Assembly (NCBI RefSeq): GCF_029688925.1
Contig: NZ_JARUKY010000004.1
Coordinates: 1-64,000, forward strand
From: Evansella sp. AB-P1
GTDB lineage: Bacteria; Bacillota; Bacilli; Bacillales; Salisediminibacteriaceae
Length of the DNA: 64,000 nt
Direction of reading: 5' to 3'
Position 1 is the stretch's first letter, and every line of letters begins with the position of its first letter. The notes under the pieces are model-generated. The model searched no databases. It was given only the letters and a program-made list of their open reading frames with translations, and had not been told where the DNA came from. Position numbers and translations under genes: made by a program. Shown piece by piece: positions 8,493 to 16,901 of this stretch.

Positions 8493-9764
8493 TTGGATCT
8501 TTTTTTACATTATCTTTTAAACATATTTATTATTTTAACACCTATATTTCTTTATATTATTTTTTGGAAAGATGAACAAACCTATTGTCAGAAGAAAATA
8601 CCACAACTTTTATTCTTTACACTTTGTGCAGTAACAATGATTATAGTCATGCTATTTCCCATACCACTTCATAGTGGAATTACTTTTGATCTTCGATATA
8701 TCCCCATTTTTATCGGTACTTTATATGGTGGAGTCCCAATAGGTATTGGATTAATTGTTGTTCATCTAATAGGTAGAATAATCTTATTTGGTTATGCCTA
8801 TCTACTTATTGGTTTCTTAATTAGTATTTTTTTAGTCATTAGTGCATCATGGGCTTCTAAATATTTTAATGACTGGTCAAACAAAAAGAAGTATGGAATA
8901 ACAATCATAATATTTTTTCTACCTTCCCAGTTACTAATAGTCTACCCAAATAATTATTTGTCCATTCCACGTTTAGAAGCTTTCATTACTATGATTCTTT
9001 TTTTAGCATTTACAACATGTATTGTACTTATTGTTGTTTTTTTAATCGATCGTATACAAATTAATTCCAGGTTAAAACAAGACCTTATCAAAAGTGAACA
9101 ACTAAGAATTGTAAGTGAGCTTGCTGCCTCTGTTGCACATGAGGTTCGAAATCCAATGACTGTTGCACGAGGCTTTATTCAATTAATTCATACAAATTCA
9201 AAGCTTTCTGCTAATGAAAAGGACTACCTTCAATTAACTATTTCTGAGTTAGATCGAGCCCAGTCTATAATAAGCGATTACCTATCTTTAGCTAAGCCGG
9301 AGAAAAAAGAAATTAAACCAATCCAAGTCTATCATATTATGGACAAAGTACGTCATACAATTCAAGCATATGCATTAATGAATAATGTTTCAGTTGAGAT
9401 GAACATACCAAAATTAGTAGCTATATACGGGAATGAAAAAGAACTTACACAAGTCATGTTAAATTTAGCTAAGAATGGGATTGAAGCAATGGAGCATGGA
9501 GGAACACTGACGTTATCAGCTAACAAAAAAGATAAAAAAGTTCAATTAGTAGTAAAAGATACAGGGATCGGCATTTCAAAAGATCAATTAGCCAAGGTTG
9601 GTACGGCATATTATTCCACAAAAGAAAAAGGAACAGGTTTAGGATTGATGATTTCTTTTAATATCATCCACTCATTAGGGGGAACTGTTTCAGTGAACAG
9701 TGTTTTAGGAGAAGGAACAGAGTTCAAAATAAATTTACCTTGTATTCAAGAGACTTTATTGTAA
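8493..9764 (+). CDS. Membrane sensor histidine kinase (5TM-5TMR_LYT / sporulation-kinase type)
   Basis: About 423 aa. The N-terminal half has six hydrophobic helices (to about residue 190) in the pattern of 5TMR_LYT sensors. HisKA domain with H-box VAHEVRNPM; His is residue 217 counted from TTG 8490. The HATPase domain has N-box LNLAKNGIEAM, G1 DTGIG and G2 GTGLGL. It ends right after the catalytic domain, with no receiver. The layout resembles KinB/KinD-like sporulation kinases that feed Spo0F, but no partner regulator is adjacent. GGAGGGG lies upstream; TTG 8493 has better spacing than TTG 8490. Orphan kinase; signal unknown. Confidence 0.85.
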   Translation: MDLFLHYLLNIFIILTPIFLYIIFWKDEQTYCQKKIPQLLFFTLCAVTMIIVMLFPIPLHSGITFDLRYIPIFIGTLYGGVPIGIGLIVVHLIGRIILFGYAYLLIGFLISIFLVISASWASKYFNDWSNKKKYGITIIIFFLPSQLLIVYPNNYLSIPRLEAFITMILFLAFTTCIVLIVVFLIDRIQINSRLKQDLIKSEQLRIVSELAASVAHEVRNPMTVARGFIQLIHTNSKLSANEKDYLQLTISELDRAQSIISDYLSLAKPEKKEIKPIQVYHIMDKVRHTIQAYALMNNVSVEMNIPKLVAIYGNEKELTQVMLNLAKNGIEAMEHGGTLTLSANKKDKKVQLVVKDTGIGISKDQLAKVGTAYYSTKEKGTGLGLMISFNIIHSLGGTVSVNSVLGEGTEFKINLPCIQETLL

Positions 9765-10455
9765 GCAAAATAGAAGGAGTCTTTAAAACTGTCTTAAGTG
9801 AAATTGGACATAAGTATGGGTTCAGGAGTGAAATTCGGTGTTTCCAACGACGAGCATTCACTTCACTAATCCTCTACGAGTTGTCTCGACAGATAAATCT
9901 TAAGAGAAACACTTGCAGAGGTAGAGAAAGAAGCTAGCAAATAAAGGTCAGATTAATCATTTGTTCCATCCCACGTCCCTTTCACCATAAGGGTTTAAGC
10001 GCAACATCTGTTCTGGCTTCACTCCATTCCCGCAGTCACAGTGTCTTCTTTATCGCGGACGACCTGCCAAGCTCCTCAGTACTATAAAGTAGAGCAAGGT
10101 GTGTTGCTCGTGCCTGCGGTGTCTGGTTTAGCTCGTTCTTCCGCAGGACTTTGAATTTGCATCCAAGTGTAATCCCACGCACGAAGAAAATGTGATAGCA
10201 TTTTCGAGGAATCTTGTGGGATTCCACTCATTCAAATTGGATGAAAATTAATTTCATCCTCCATGGTGAAAAGTTCAATTCCATTGCGAGTCTACCAATA
10301 AATAAAAAGGGTTTAGAAGTGAATGCGACGACTCCAGCCACAAGCATTCACTTCACGAATCCTCTACGAGTTGTCTCGACGCATCTAATAACAGAGCAAT
10401 ACTAGCAAAAAAATGAGACAATAAGATGCCATGAATTCTTATTTCCCCCATCCAT
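9765..10455. repeat. Gene-free region with degenerate 40-bp repeats
   Basis: No credible gene. Two near-identical 40-bp direct copies (9851-9890 and 10341-10380) contain the words GCATTCACTTCAC and CTACGAGTTGTCTCGAC. An inverted relative sits at 36683-36737. Between them is GC-richer DNA with words such as CTCGTGCCTGCGG that recall the degenerate repeats at 20.6, 21.4 and 36.6 kb. Short frames here have no ribosome binding sites. Probably decayed non-coding repeat elements. Confidence 0.6.
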
Positions 10456-12249
10456 CTATGTATGGAGAACATTTGATACATTAGTCCCTTCGATAATATC
10501 AATTACTTCACTAGCTGGGAGAGGCTTACTATAAAGATAACCTTGCATCTCATCGCAATCTAATTTATCTAGAAATTCCACCATATCCGTCGTTTCTACT
10601 CCTTCTGCAATGACACGTAAATTCATATTATGAGCTAGTTGAATAATAGATGATACTATTGCTTGATCATTTGAATTATCTATTACTTCACGAATAAACG
10701 ATTGATCTATTTTTAAGGAGTTAATTGGAAATTTTCTTAAATAGCTTAATGAAGAGTACCCAGTTCCAAAGTCATCAATAGAAATACTAATACCAGTATT
10801 TCTTAATTTCTCAAGTGTTTTGAAGCATTCATCACGATTATAAAGTAAATCATTTTCTGTAATTTCTAAGTCCAATAAATAAGGAGGTAACTTTGTTTTT
10901 CTTAATATCTCTTTTACTTTCCACACAAAATCATGCCGGACAAATTGTATAGGTGATATATTTATTCCAATTCGCAAATAAATTCCTTTGTCATACCATT
11001 CTTTTCCTTGGCGCATGGCTTCTTCTAATACCCAATCTCCTATTGGATTAATTAAGCCGGTTTTCTCTGCTAGAGGTATAAAAAAACCAGGTGTAATCTG
11101 TCCTAACTTTTCATCAGTCCATCGAATAAGAGCTTCTACTCCAATTACTTCTTTTTTTCTTAAATCAATTTGTGGTTGGTAATGCAGCTGAAAACCTTGA
11201 TTTTCAACCGCTAGACGCAGACGCTTTTCCACAAGTAAGTTTTTATCATGTTTTGTCCTAATACATGGAGTATATAGTGCAAATGAACCCTTCCCTTGTT
11301 CCTTTGCATACTGCTTCGCCATCTCACCTTGATGTATGATTTCATCGTATGTTTTTCCTAATGAAGGGAAATGGGATACACCAATACTAGTAGTCAAAAA
11401 TAATTCATTCCCTTTAACAAAAAAAGGAGATTGAAAAATATTTAAAATTTCTGTTGCTACAGCTTGAATTTCGTCTTCCGAGCTAATTTGCCTAAAAATG
11501 ATGGAAAATTCATCTCCACCGTAACGATATACTTTTATTCGATCATCTTGTAGCGATCTTAGTGCTCTAGCAATTTCCTGAAGTAAACAATCTCCCGTTA
11601 GATGGCCTAATGTATCGTTATAATATTTAAATCGATCTAAATCTATAAAATAAATTGCAAACCTATTGGTTACACTGTCAGTCTGTATTTTATTCATTTC
11701 TTTAGCTATATCTTGTTCAAATTTATCTCTGTTAGGAAGTCCTGTTAATGTATCCAACACTATCATTTCTTGAAGTAACCTCTTAACCTCTTTTAAATCT
11801 GTTATATTTTGATATAGGAGAAGATAAACCTTTTTTTCGTTTCTTAATTTTATTGGTATAACAGATGTTTTTGTAATGATCATTTCTCCACTATTTGTTT
11901 GATGTTTCAATTCAAAAGTAGATTTATTATCTTTTAATATGGCTTCGAAAAAGGTATCTCTATCCTCATTTGATAATGAATGATGAATAGATAAGTAGTG
12001 TTTACCTAGAATCTCATTTTCTTTAACCTCAAATAAATCACAATATGTATCACTTACATAGAGCATTTCTCCAGACTCGTTTGTTACTAGCATGGGTAAA
12101 GCTTCTTCAAATACTTTATTCAACAACAGAATAGATTCATCACAAATTTCATTCGATTCGTCCCATTGAACTTTTAACCTTTTGGAATAGTGAGAAGGTT
12201 GCTGTTTATTTTGATTTGAATATGAGTTTTTATCCTTTTCTATCTTCAT
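10456..12249 (-). CDS. PAS-GGDEF-EAL c-di-GMP turnover protein
   Basis: 597 aa, cytoplasmic (no membrane segment). PAS domain at about residues 40-155, GGDEF domain at about 160-325 and EAL domain at about 340-590. The diguanylate cyclase motif GGDEF (244-248) is intact, as are phosphodiesterase residues EAL (372-374), DDFGTGYS (492-499), Lys513 and AEGVET (549-554). Both activities are therefore possible; which dominates cannot be told. No RxxD inhibitory site is visible before GGDEF. ATG start with GGAGG close upstream. The leader (12312-12405) carries a class II c-di-GMP riboswitch-like element with a terminator, implying that this gene senses its own product. Confidence 0.93.
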   Translation of the reverse strand: MKIEKDKNSYSNQNKQQPSHYSKRLKVQWDESNEICDESILLLNKVFEEALPMLVTNESGEMLYVSDTYCDLFEVKENEILGKHYLSIHHSLSNEDRDTFFEAILKDNKSTFELKHQTNSGEMIITKTSVIPIKLRNEKKVYLLLYQNITDLKEVKRLLQEMIVLDTLTGLPNRDKFEQDIAKEMNKIQTDSVTNRFAIYFIDLDRFKYYNDTLGHLTGDCLLQEIARALRSLQDDRIKVYRYGGDEFSIIFRQISSEDEIQAVATEILNIFQSPFFVKGNELFLTTSIGVSHFPSLGKTYDEIIHQGEMAKQYAKEQGKGSFALYTPCIRTKHDKNLLVEKRLRLAVENQGFQLHYQPQIDLRKKEVIGVEALIRWTDEKLGQITPGFFIPLAEKTGLINPIGDWVLEEAMRQGKEWYDKGIYLRIGINISPIQFVRHDFVWKVKEILRKTKLPPYLLDLEITENDLLYNRDECFKTLEKLRNTGISISIDDFGTGYSSLSYLRKFPINSLKIDQSFIREVIDNSNDQAIVSSIIQLAHNMNLRVIAEGVETTDMVEFLDKLDCDEMQGYLYSKPLPASEVIDIIEGTNVSNVLHT

Positions 12250-12311
12250 TCTCCTCCCCCTTACTATTTTAATCCTTGAAAAAAAGTTAAAATTTCTTTC
12301 CTAAAAAACAA

Positions 12312-12405
12312 ATAAAAACCGACCTAAACAAAAGGTCGGTTGCACTACCAGCTCCTACATGTCAAAGTGCCCAAATACTGACATATATTCTTCGCTTCCC
12401 AATTC
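12312..12405 (-). promoter_or_regulatory. c-di-GMP-II riboswitch (GEMM-II) with terminator, upstream of GGDEF-EAL gene
   Basis: Read on the minus strand, the leader contains ATTTGGGCACTTTGACAT and, after a variable loop, GTAGTGCAACCGACC. These are the conserved blocks I know from class II c-di-GMP aptamers (GGGCACTT... and GUAGUGCAACCG). A stem ATGTCA/TGACAT (12379-12384 with 12359-12364) flanks the TATTTGGGCACT block. The 3' aptamer block ACCGACC is also the 5' arm of a terminator (12318-12324 with 12334-12340, then a T-rich tail). Ligand binding could thus compete with termination (predicted ON switch, inference). A second copy at 50272-50340 has the same core with a different but paired stem. 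Confidence 0.85.
12318..12340 (-). terminator. Intrinsic terminator of the riboswitch leader
   Basis: Seven-bp stem ACCGACC/GGTCGGT with a 9-nt loop, followed by TTTTTATT on the minus strand. It ends about 65 bp before the GGDEF-EAL start codon. Its upstream arm overlaps the last conserved block of the aptamer. Confidence 0.8.
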
Positions 12406-12657
12406 TAATATTTTCTTATTTAATTTTATTCTTTTTTAATATAAAATATCAAGAATTATTTACCAATATAATCAAATTTTTATTATTCACTCTATTCTAT
12501 TAGCTTGGAATTCCACTTTGTCAGTAATATGTTAAGCATTGTTAGTTAATTAGTAACAATATTTTCACAAGGCTGACAAAACCTCATCATTAATTTCTTT
12601 ATGTTGGATTTATAATGAAAATAGAATACTTTTTTTATATATAGTGAGGTGAGAGAA

Positions 12658-12885
12658 ATGGAAGTAAAACTGTTAGTTAGCGCCAATATTAATGGAAAAA
12701 TTGTTGAAAAGAGGTTAATGGAAGTTTTAAATGATATTGGAATGCAAGTAGAATTAGAAATTCTTTATAAAGATACCCATATTATTGACGGGGTATTTTA
12801 TACTCCAACTCTCATCGTAAATAATCAAATTGTCTCTAGTGGTAAAGTTTTATCGAAAGATGAAATGTGTCAATTTTTCATGTAA
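12658..12885 (+). CDS. Thioredoxin-fold small protein lacking the CxxC motif
   Basis: 75 aa. The C-terminal half, FYTPTLIVNNQIVSSGKVLS, matches small redox-active thioredoxin-like proteins (Thioredoxin_3 / MTH895 type), including the conserved cis-Pro site TPTL. At the position where these proteins carry CxxC (just after the first beta strand, LLVSANING) there is no cysteine. It may therefore be a non-redox binding fold or a decayed copy. Start ATG 12658 chosen because GAGGTGAG lies 4 nt upstream; an in-frame GTG at 12649 lies inside that site. No neighbour in the same operon is obvious. Confidence 0.65.
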   Translation: MEVKLLVSANINGKIVEKRLMEVLNDIGMQVELEILYKDTHIIDGVFYTPTLIVNNQIVSSGKVLSKDEMCQFFM

Positions 12886-12960
12886 CCTGTTTCTTTTTGT
12901 GATTAAAGGGTACTCTAACTTTAGAGTCCTAAAATCTCATGGAAGGAGAGAGAGATTTTT

Positions 12961-13179
12961 ATGGAAAAAGTTGAGATTAATTCTGGAAATTTAGACACGG
13001 TTTCCTATGATGAAACAACAAGGCAGATGCACGTTCACTATAAAAATGGTGAATACAAAATTTATTATGAAGTTTATAAGCTTGATTATGTAGGATTACT
13101 TTCATGTGAAAACTACACTGACTATTTTTCAGAAAAGATTGAACCTCGATTTCCATCAAAAACCATTACATCTAGTTAA
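12961..13179 (+). CDS. KTSC-domain small protein
   Basis: 72 aa. The pattern V.I.SG.LDTVSYDETT..MHVHYKNGEY.IYYEV followed by a short helix and YFSEKIEPRFP fits the KTSC domain (named after the C-terminus of some lysyl-tRNA synthetases), which is found as stand-alone small proteins of unknown role. ATG start with GGAAGGAGAG upstream. It has its own terminator (13188-13224). The canonical Ser/Ser start of the domain is roughly kept (NSGNLDTV). Function not predictable. Confidence 0.65.
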   Translation: MEKVEINSGNLDTVSYDETTRQMHVHYKNGEYKIYYEVYKLDYVGLLSCENYTDYFSEKIEPRFPSKTITSS

Positions 13180-13187
13180 AATAGTGA

Positions 13188-13224
13188 AAAAGCAGAATTG
13201 ACAAAATGTCAATCTGCTTTTTTT
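13188..13224 (+). terminator. Terminator after KTSC-domain gene
   Basis: Stem AAAGCAGA(A)TTGACA / TGTCAA(T)CTGCTTT with an AAA loop, then a T run. It begins 8 bp past the stop codon. Confidence 0.85.
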
Positions 13225-13366
13225 ATCCAATTTTATATTTCAATTTTAGTGTAAAAAAATTTTTTTGCACTCTAATTAATAGTGGTATATAGGAATATTA
13301 TTCGTTAAAATAGTGTATACGAAGGAAAGTCCACGATAGAAAGACAAAAACTGAGGAGGAATATCC

Positions 13367-14482
13367 ATGAAAATAGGAGTCCCACGAGAGATAAAAAACA
13401 ATGAAAATCGTGTTTCTCTTACTCCAGCAGGGGTTTTAACTCTTACACAAGAAGGACATGAAGTTTTTGTAGAACAAAATGCAGGAATTGGAAGTGGCTT
13501 TCAGGATGAGGATTATAAGAGTTCAGGTGCAAGAATCATGAACCAAAGAGACGTTTGGAAAAACTCTGAAATGATTATGAAAGTAAAAGAACCCCTTCCT
13601 TCTGAATATGACTTTTTTAGAGAAGGATTAATTTTATTTACATACCTTCATCTTGCTGCTGTACCTGAACTTGCAGTTGCTTTAACAGAAAAGAAGGTAA
13701 CGTCTGTGGCTTATGAAACAGTAGAAGTTAACCGAACTTTACCTTTACTTACCCCCATGAGTGAAGTAGCTGGTCGAATGGCATCACAAGTTGGGGCACA
13801 ATTCTTAGAAAAACCAAGAGGTGGAAGTGGTATACTTTTATCTGGAGTTCCCGGTGTAAAACGGGGGAAAGTGACGATTATTGGTGGTGGGGTTGTAGGA
13901 ACAAATGCAGCAAAAATTGCTATGGGTTTAGGAGCAGATGTAACGATAATTGATTTAAACCCTGAGAGACTTAGGCAATTAGATGATATTTTTGGAACAG
14001 AAATAAACACAATTATGAGTAATCCCTTAAACATTGCCAATGCAGTGAAAGGATCAGATTTAGTGATTGGTGCTGTATTAATACCAGGGGCAAAAGCACC
14101 AAAACTGGTATCGGAAGAAATGATTAAAGAAATGATGCCAGGTTCTGTGATTGTTGATGTTGCTATTGATCAAGGTGGCATTTTTGAAACAATTGATCGT
14201 ATTACAACTCATGATGATCCCACATATACGAAACACGAAGTAGTTCATTATGCAGTTGCAAATATGCCTGGTGCTGTCCCTAGGACCTCTACCATAGCTC
14301 TAACAAACGTCACAGTCCCTTACGCTTTACAAATAGCAAATAAAGGAATTGTAGAAGCACTCCGTTCCAATCCAGCTCTCGTCAAAGGTGTGAACACCGC
14401 TGCTGGTTATATTACGTATGATGCAATTGCTCGAGATTTAGGATACGAATATAAATCAGTACAAGATACATTATCTCTATAG
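13367..14482 (+). CDS. ald: Alanine dehydrogenase
   Basis: 371 aa, the standard length. N-terminal signature [20 protein letters not shown], the catalytic region with Lys in [11 protein letters not shown], and His in FTYLHLA. The NAD-binding Rossmann motif is [16 protein letters not shown] at about residues 170-185. The enzyme interconverts L-alanine and pyruvate plus ammonia with NAD. In Bacillus it serves alanine catabolism and normal sporulation, and may influence alanine-driven germination (family knowledge). ATG preceded by GAGGAAT. Monocistronic; a repeat fragment and a bidirectional terminator lie downstream. Confidence 0.97.
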   Translation: MKIGVPREIKNNENRVSLTPAGVLTLTQEGHEVFVEQNAGIGSGFQDEDYKSSGARIMNQRDVWKNSEMIMKVKEPLPSEYDFFREGLILFTYLHLAAVPELAVALTEKKVTSVAYETVEVNRTLPLLTPMSEVAGRMASQVGAQFLEKPRGGSGILLSGVPGVKRGKVTIIGGGVVGTNAAKIAMGLGADVTIIDLNPERLRQLDDIFGTEINTIMSNPLNIANAVKGSDLVIGAVLIPGAKAPKLVSEEMIKEMMPGSVIVDVAIDQGGIFETIDRITTHDDPTYTKHEVVHYAVANMPGAVPRTSTIALTNVTVPYALQIANKGIVEALRSNPALVKGVNTAAGYITYDAIARDLGYEYKSVQDTLSL

Positions 14483-14515
14483 AAGAAAATTGAAATTTTG
14501 ATAATTCATACACAA

Positions 14516-14552
14516 TATAAGAAAAGCGCATGGAGCTAGACACCTTACGTAG
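14516..14552. repeat. Fragment of the AAGAAAAGCGCATGG repeat family
   Basis: ATATAAGAAAAGCGCATGGA matches the left end of the 6451 repeat (14 bp identical) and then diverges, with GCTAGACACCTTACG. Confidence 0.5.
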
Positions 14553-14618
14553 AGTGAAAATTTTATACTTTCTTATCTTTGAACAAAAGATTAATGGAAC
14601 AATAATTTTTATATTTAA

Positions 14619-14666
14619 ATAACGAAAACCGAGCATTATTTCTCATTCTGCTCGGTTTTCGTTATT
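14619..14666. terminator. Bidirectional terminator between ald and HAD gene
   Basis: Long perfect stem AATAACGAAAACCGAGCA / TGCTCGGTTTTCGTTATT around a short loop. Placed between the convergent ald (+) and HAD hydrolase (-) genes; A/T runs inside the arms suit both directions. Confidence 0.85.
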
Positions 14667-14727
14667 AAAAAGAACATTATCCTTTAACGGTACCTTAAAA
14701 AAATTCATTTTATTTTGTATTGAATTA

Positions 14728-15549
14728 TCAAGTTAAGTCAACCATTTCAATCCAATCTGTTATTCTCTTAACTTGAATTAAGTTTTCATGCTCAGCTTGA
14801 TGTGAATGCTCTGAAATATAAATAGCTTTCATTCCAAGTAATAATGCTGGTGCTATTTCATTAATAAAATTATCGCCAATAGAGACCACTTCATCAGCAT
14901 TCATATCATATTTTTGTATTAATTGTTCAAAAAACATCGTTGTCTTTGTAGGCTTTTGCGCAGAAGTAACCACCTCATGAAAAATATCCGTTAAATTAAG
15001 TTCATTTAATAATCTACCAACATCTTCTTTATCACTATTTGTTAGTAATACGATTGTTGCCTTTTCTCTTAAGTTTAATAAAAACGATTGAAGTCCCTTA
15101 ATTTTTTCTAATTTAAATGCATCCGTAACCATAAATTCCTTTGTTTCCACGTAACGAGGATAACAATCCTTAACTCCGTAGTGGACTGCGCATACGAATG
15201 GAAGCCACCATCCATCTCCAATAGCTATTATATTTTTAAAATCAAACTGCAGTTGCTTCTCACCATATAGTAGTTCAATGTCTCGCTTACGATTTCCATT
15301 CCAATCCAGTGCCTCTACAACTGTTAACGTCATTGGATCCACTGTTAATATAGCATCATTTTTAGTATCGAAAGCCTTTCCTACAGATACTGGGTGATTT
15401 CCAGCCTTCATTTGCTCATAATCCTTCCAAAAAGCTTCATGGTATTTCTCATCTACATCCAACATTAAACGTTTTGCATAATAATCAAAGTGATCTGTTC
15501 CTTCGTATAATGTTCCGTCTAAATCAAAAATGAACAGCTTTTCTTTCAT
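14728..15549 (-). CDS. HAD-superfamily hydrolase (predicted phosphatase)
   Basis: 273 aa. HAD motif I FDLDGTLYEG (nucleophile Asp at about residue 8), motif II VLLTNS, motif III Lys in TSAQKPTK, and motif IV GDNFINEI are all present, so it should be active. The cap region between motifs I and II is long (about 150 residues) and of no type I recognise. Start ATG 15549 follows AAAGGAG at good spacing; the open frame continues upstream to 15612 without a ribosome binding site. Substrate unknown. It stands alone, convergent with ald. Confidence 0.85.
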   Translation of the reverse strand: MKEKLFIFDLDGTLYEGTDHFDYYAKRLMLDVDEKYHEAFWKDYEQMKAGNHPVSVGKAFDTKNDAILTVDPMTLTVVEALDWNGNRKRDIELLYGEKQLQFDFKNIIAIGDGWWLPFVCAVHYGVKDCYPRYVETKEFMVTDAFKLEKIKGLQSFLLNLREKATIVLLTNSDKEDVGRLLNELNLTDIFHEVVTSAQKPTKTTMFFEQLIQKYDMNADEVVSIGDNFINEIAPALLLGMKAIYISEHSHQAEHENLIQVKRITDWIEMVDLT

Positions 15550-15828
15550 TTTGCTCACTCCTTTATGTATAAAAATATATTTTTTTAAAATACTATAATC
15601 GTTATAACTCACTGTACAGCGTATTATAGGATGCCACTATTTATCAAGTTTAATTAATATCAAAAGTCGAATGTTCTAACCGATTTATCGTTTAATGTTA
15701 GCTTTTCTATCATTATAATTGTAAAAGTATTATTAATATAGTGTAAATGTTATAGCATTTCCAAAAGTTCTATTGTATAATCTTTTTTGGTAAGACAAGA
15801 TTCTACAAAAAGTGAGGGGTAAATAAAC

Positions 15829-16788
15829 ATGAAAAAAATTATGACAACATTATTTTCATCTGTACTTGCATTATCATTAGTTGCTTGTGGAACTGCAGAC
15901 GGAAACAACAATGATGAGACTGCAAGTGGAGATGGCAATACAAACGACGTTAACAACAATAATGATGCTGTAGAAGAAGACTATCCTGATGAATTAGTTA
16001 TGGGCTTCGTTCCATCTCAAGATTCAGCTAATATTGCTGATACAATTGCACCACTTGCTGAACGCCTTGAAGCTGAACTAGGTATTCCTGTAACAGGAAG
16101 AGTTATGACAAACTATACAGCAACTGTTGAAGCAATGGGAAATAACCAAGTACAAATTGGCTTCCTACCTCCATTAGGGTATGTTTTAGCAACAGAACGT
16201 TACGACCATATTGAAGCAGTATTAAAATCTATTCGTCACGGAAGCTCTACTTACAAAGCACAATATACAGTACGAGCTGATTCTGACATTGAATCACTAG
16301 AAGATTTAGAAGGGAAAATTTGGGCATTAGCTGACTTAACGTCTACTAGTGGGTACTTATTCCCAGCCGCACAAATGATGAACGAGTTTGGATTTGAATC
16401 AGAACAAGATCTTCATAGTTTCTTTGGAAATATCATGACAGTTGGTGGACATGATAATGCTTTAATCACAGTATTAGAAGGTGATGCTGACGTTGCAACT
16501 ACGTTCGATGATGCACGTACTTCTATTACAGATGATTATCCAGAAGCTATGGAAGAACTTCGTGTTCTTGGTTATACAGATGAAATTCCAAATGACACAA
16601 TTTCATTAACAACGAACCTTCCTCAAAGTTTATTTGATCGTATTATTGAAGTGTTCCTTTCATTTAACGATGATGAGGAAATGCTAGAAATCATGGATAA
16701 TGTTTATAACTGGACAGGTATTGATACTGCAACAGACAGTGATTATGATATTATTCGTAGCACGTATGAAGCTTTACCGCAAGACTAA
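15829..16788 (+). CDS. phnD: Phosphate/phosphonate-type ABC transporter substrate-binding lipoprotein
   Basis: 319 aa. Signal peptide with lipobox LVAC (lipid Cys20), then an acidic Asn/Asp-rich linker to about residue 50. The binding domain has PhnD-family motifs: FVPSQDSANIADTIAPLAERL, MTNYTATVEAMGNNQVQIGF, and the ligand loop SIRHGSSTY, where Ser/Thr residues usually hold the oxyanion. A highly acidic surface suits an alkaline or saline habitat (inference). Start of a four-gene transporter; a hairpin region separates it from phnC. Ligand could be phosphonate, phosphite or phosphate. Confidence 0.9.
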   Translation: MKKIMTTLFSSVLALSLVACGTADGNNNDETASGDGNTNDVNNNNDAVEEDYPDELVMGFVPSQDSANIADTIAPLAERLEAELGIPVTGRVMTNYTATVEAMGNNQVQIGFLPPLGYVLATERYDHIEAVLKSIRHGSSTYKAQYTVRADSDIESLEDLEGKIWALADLTSTSGYLFPAAQMMNEFGFESEQDLHSFFGNIMTVGGHDNALITVLEGDADVATTFDDARTSITDDYPEAMEELRVLGYTDEIPNDTISLTTNLPQSLFDRIIEVFLSFNDDEEMLEIMDNVYNWTGIDTATDSDYDIIRSTYEALPQD

Positions 16789-16789
16789 T

Positions 16790-16876
16790 AATTGAAGGGG
16801 AGAATTCTAATTCTCCCCTCCTCTTTTGTTTTTTTCACAGTGGTAAAGAAAACAAAAGAGGGGAATACCTTCAATT
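16790..16876 (+). promoter_or_regulatory. Nested, mutually exclusive hairpins between phnD and phnC
   Basis: Hairpin 1 (16796-16806 with 16809-16819, AGGGGAGAATT/AATTCTCCCCT) followed by a T-rich run looks like a terminator. A second pairing joins that run (16820-16832, CCTCTTTTGTTTT) to 16849-16861 (AAAACAAAAGAGG), and a third joins 16790-16798 to 16868-16876 (AATTGAAGG/CCTTCAATT). The second helix would take up the U tract of the first, so the two compete. Could be an attenuator or an mRNA-stability element that gives more binding protein than transporter. Confidence 0.55.
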
Positions 16877-16901
16877 AAAGTAAATGAAATGAGGGAATAA
16901 A

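Noticed and set aside
9740-9937. 65-codon frame overlapping the end of the sensor kinase gene
   Set aside because: Overlaps the kinase's catalytic domain end and then runs into repeat DNA; no ribosome binding site.
10036-10405. Two short frames on opposite strands in the 9.8-10.4 kb region
   Set aside because: They lie in degenerate repeat DNA, lack ribosome binding sites and show no protein-like pattern.
15613-15828. Pho box upstream of phnD
   Set aside because: A few TGTAAA-like words occur but without the 11-nt spacing seen at pstS, so I do not call it.
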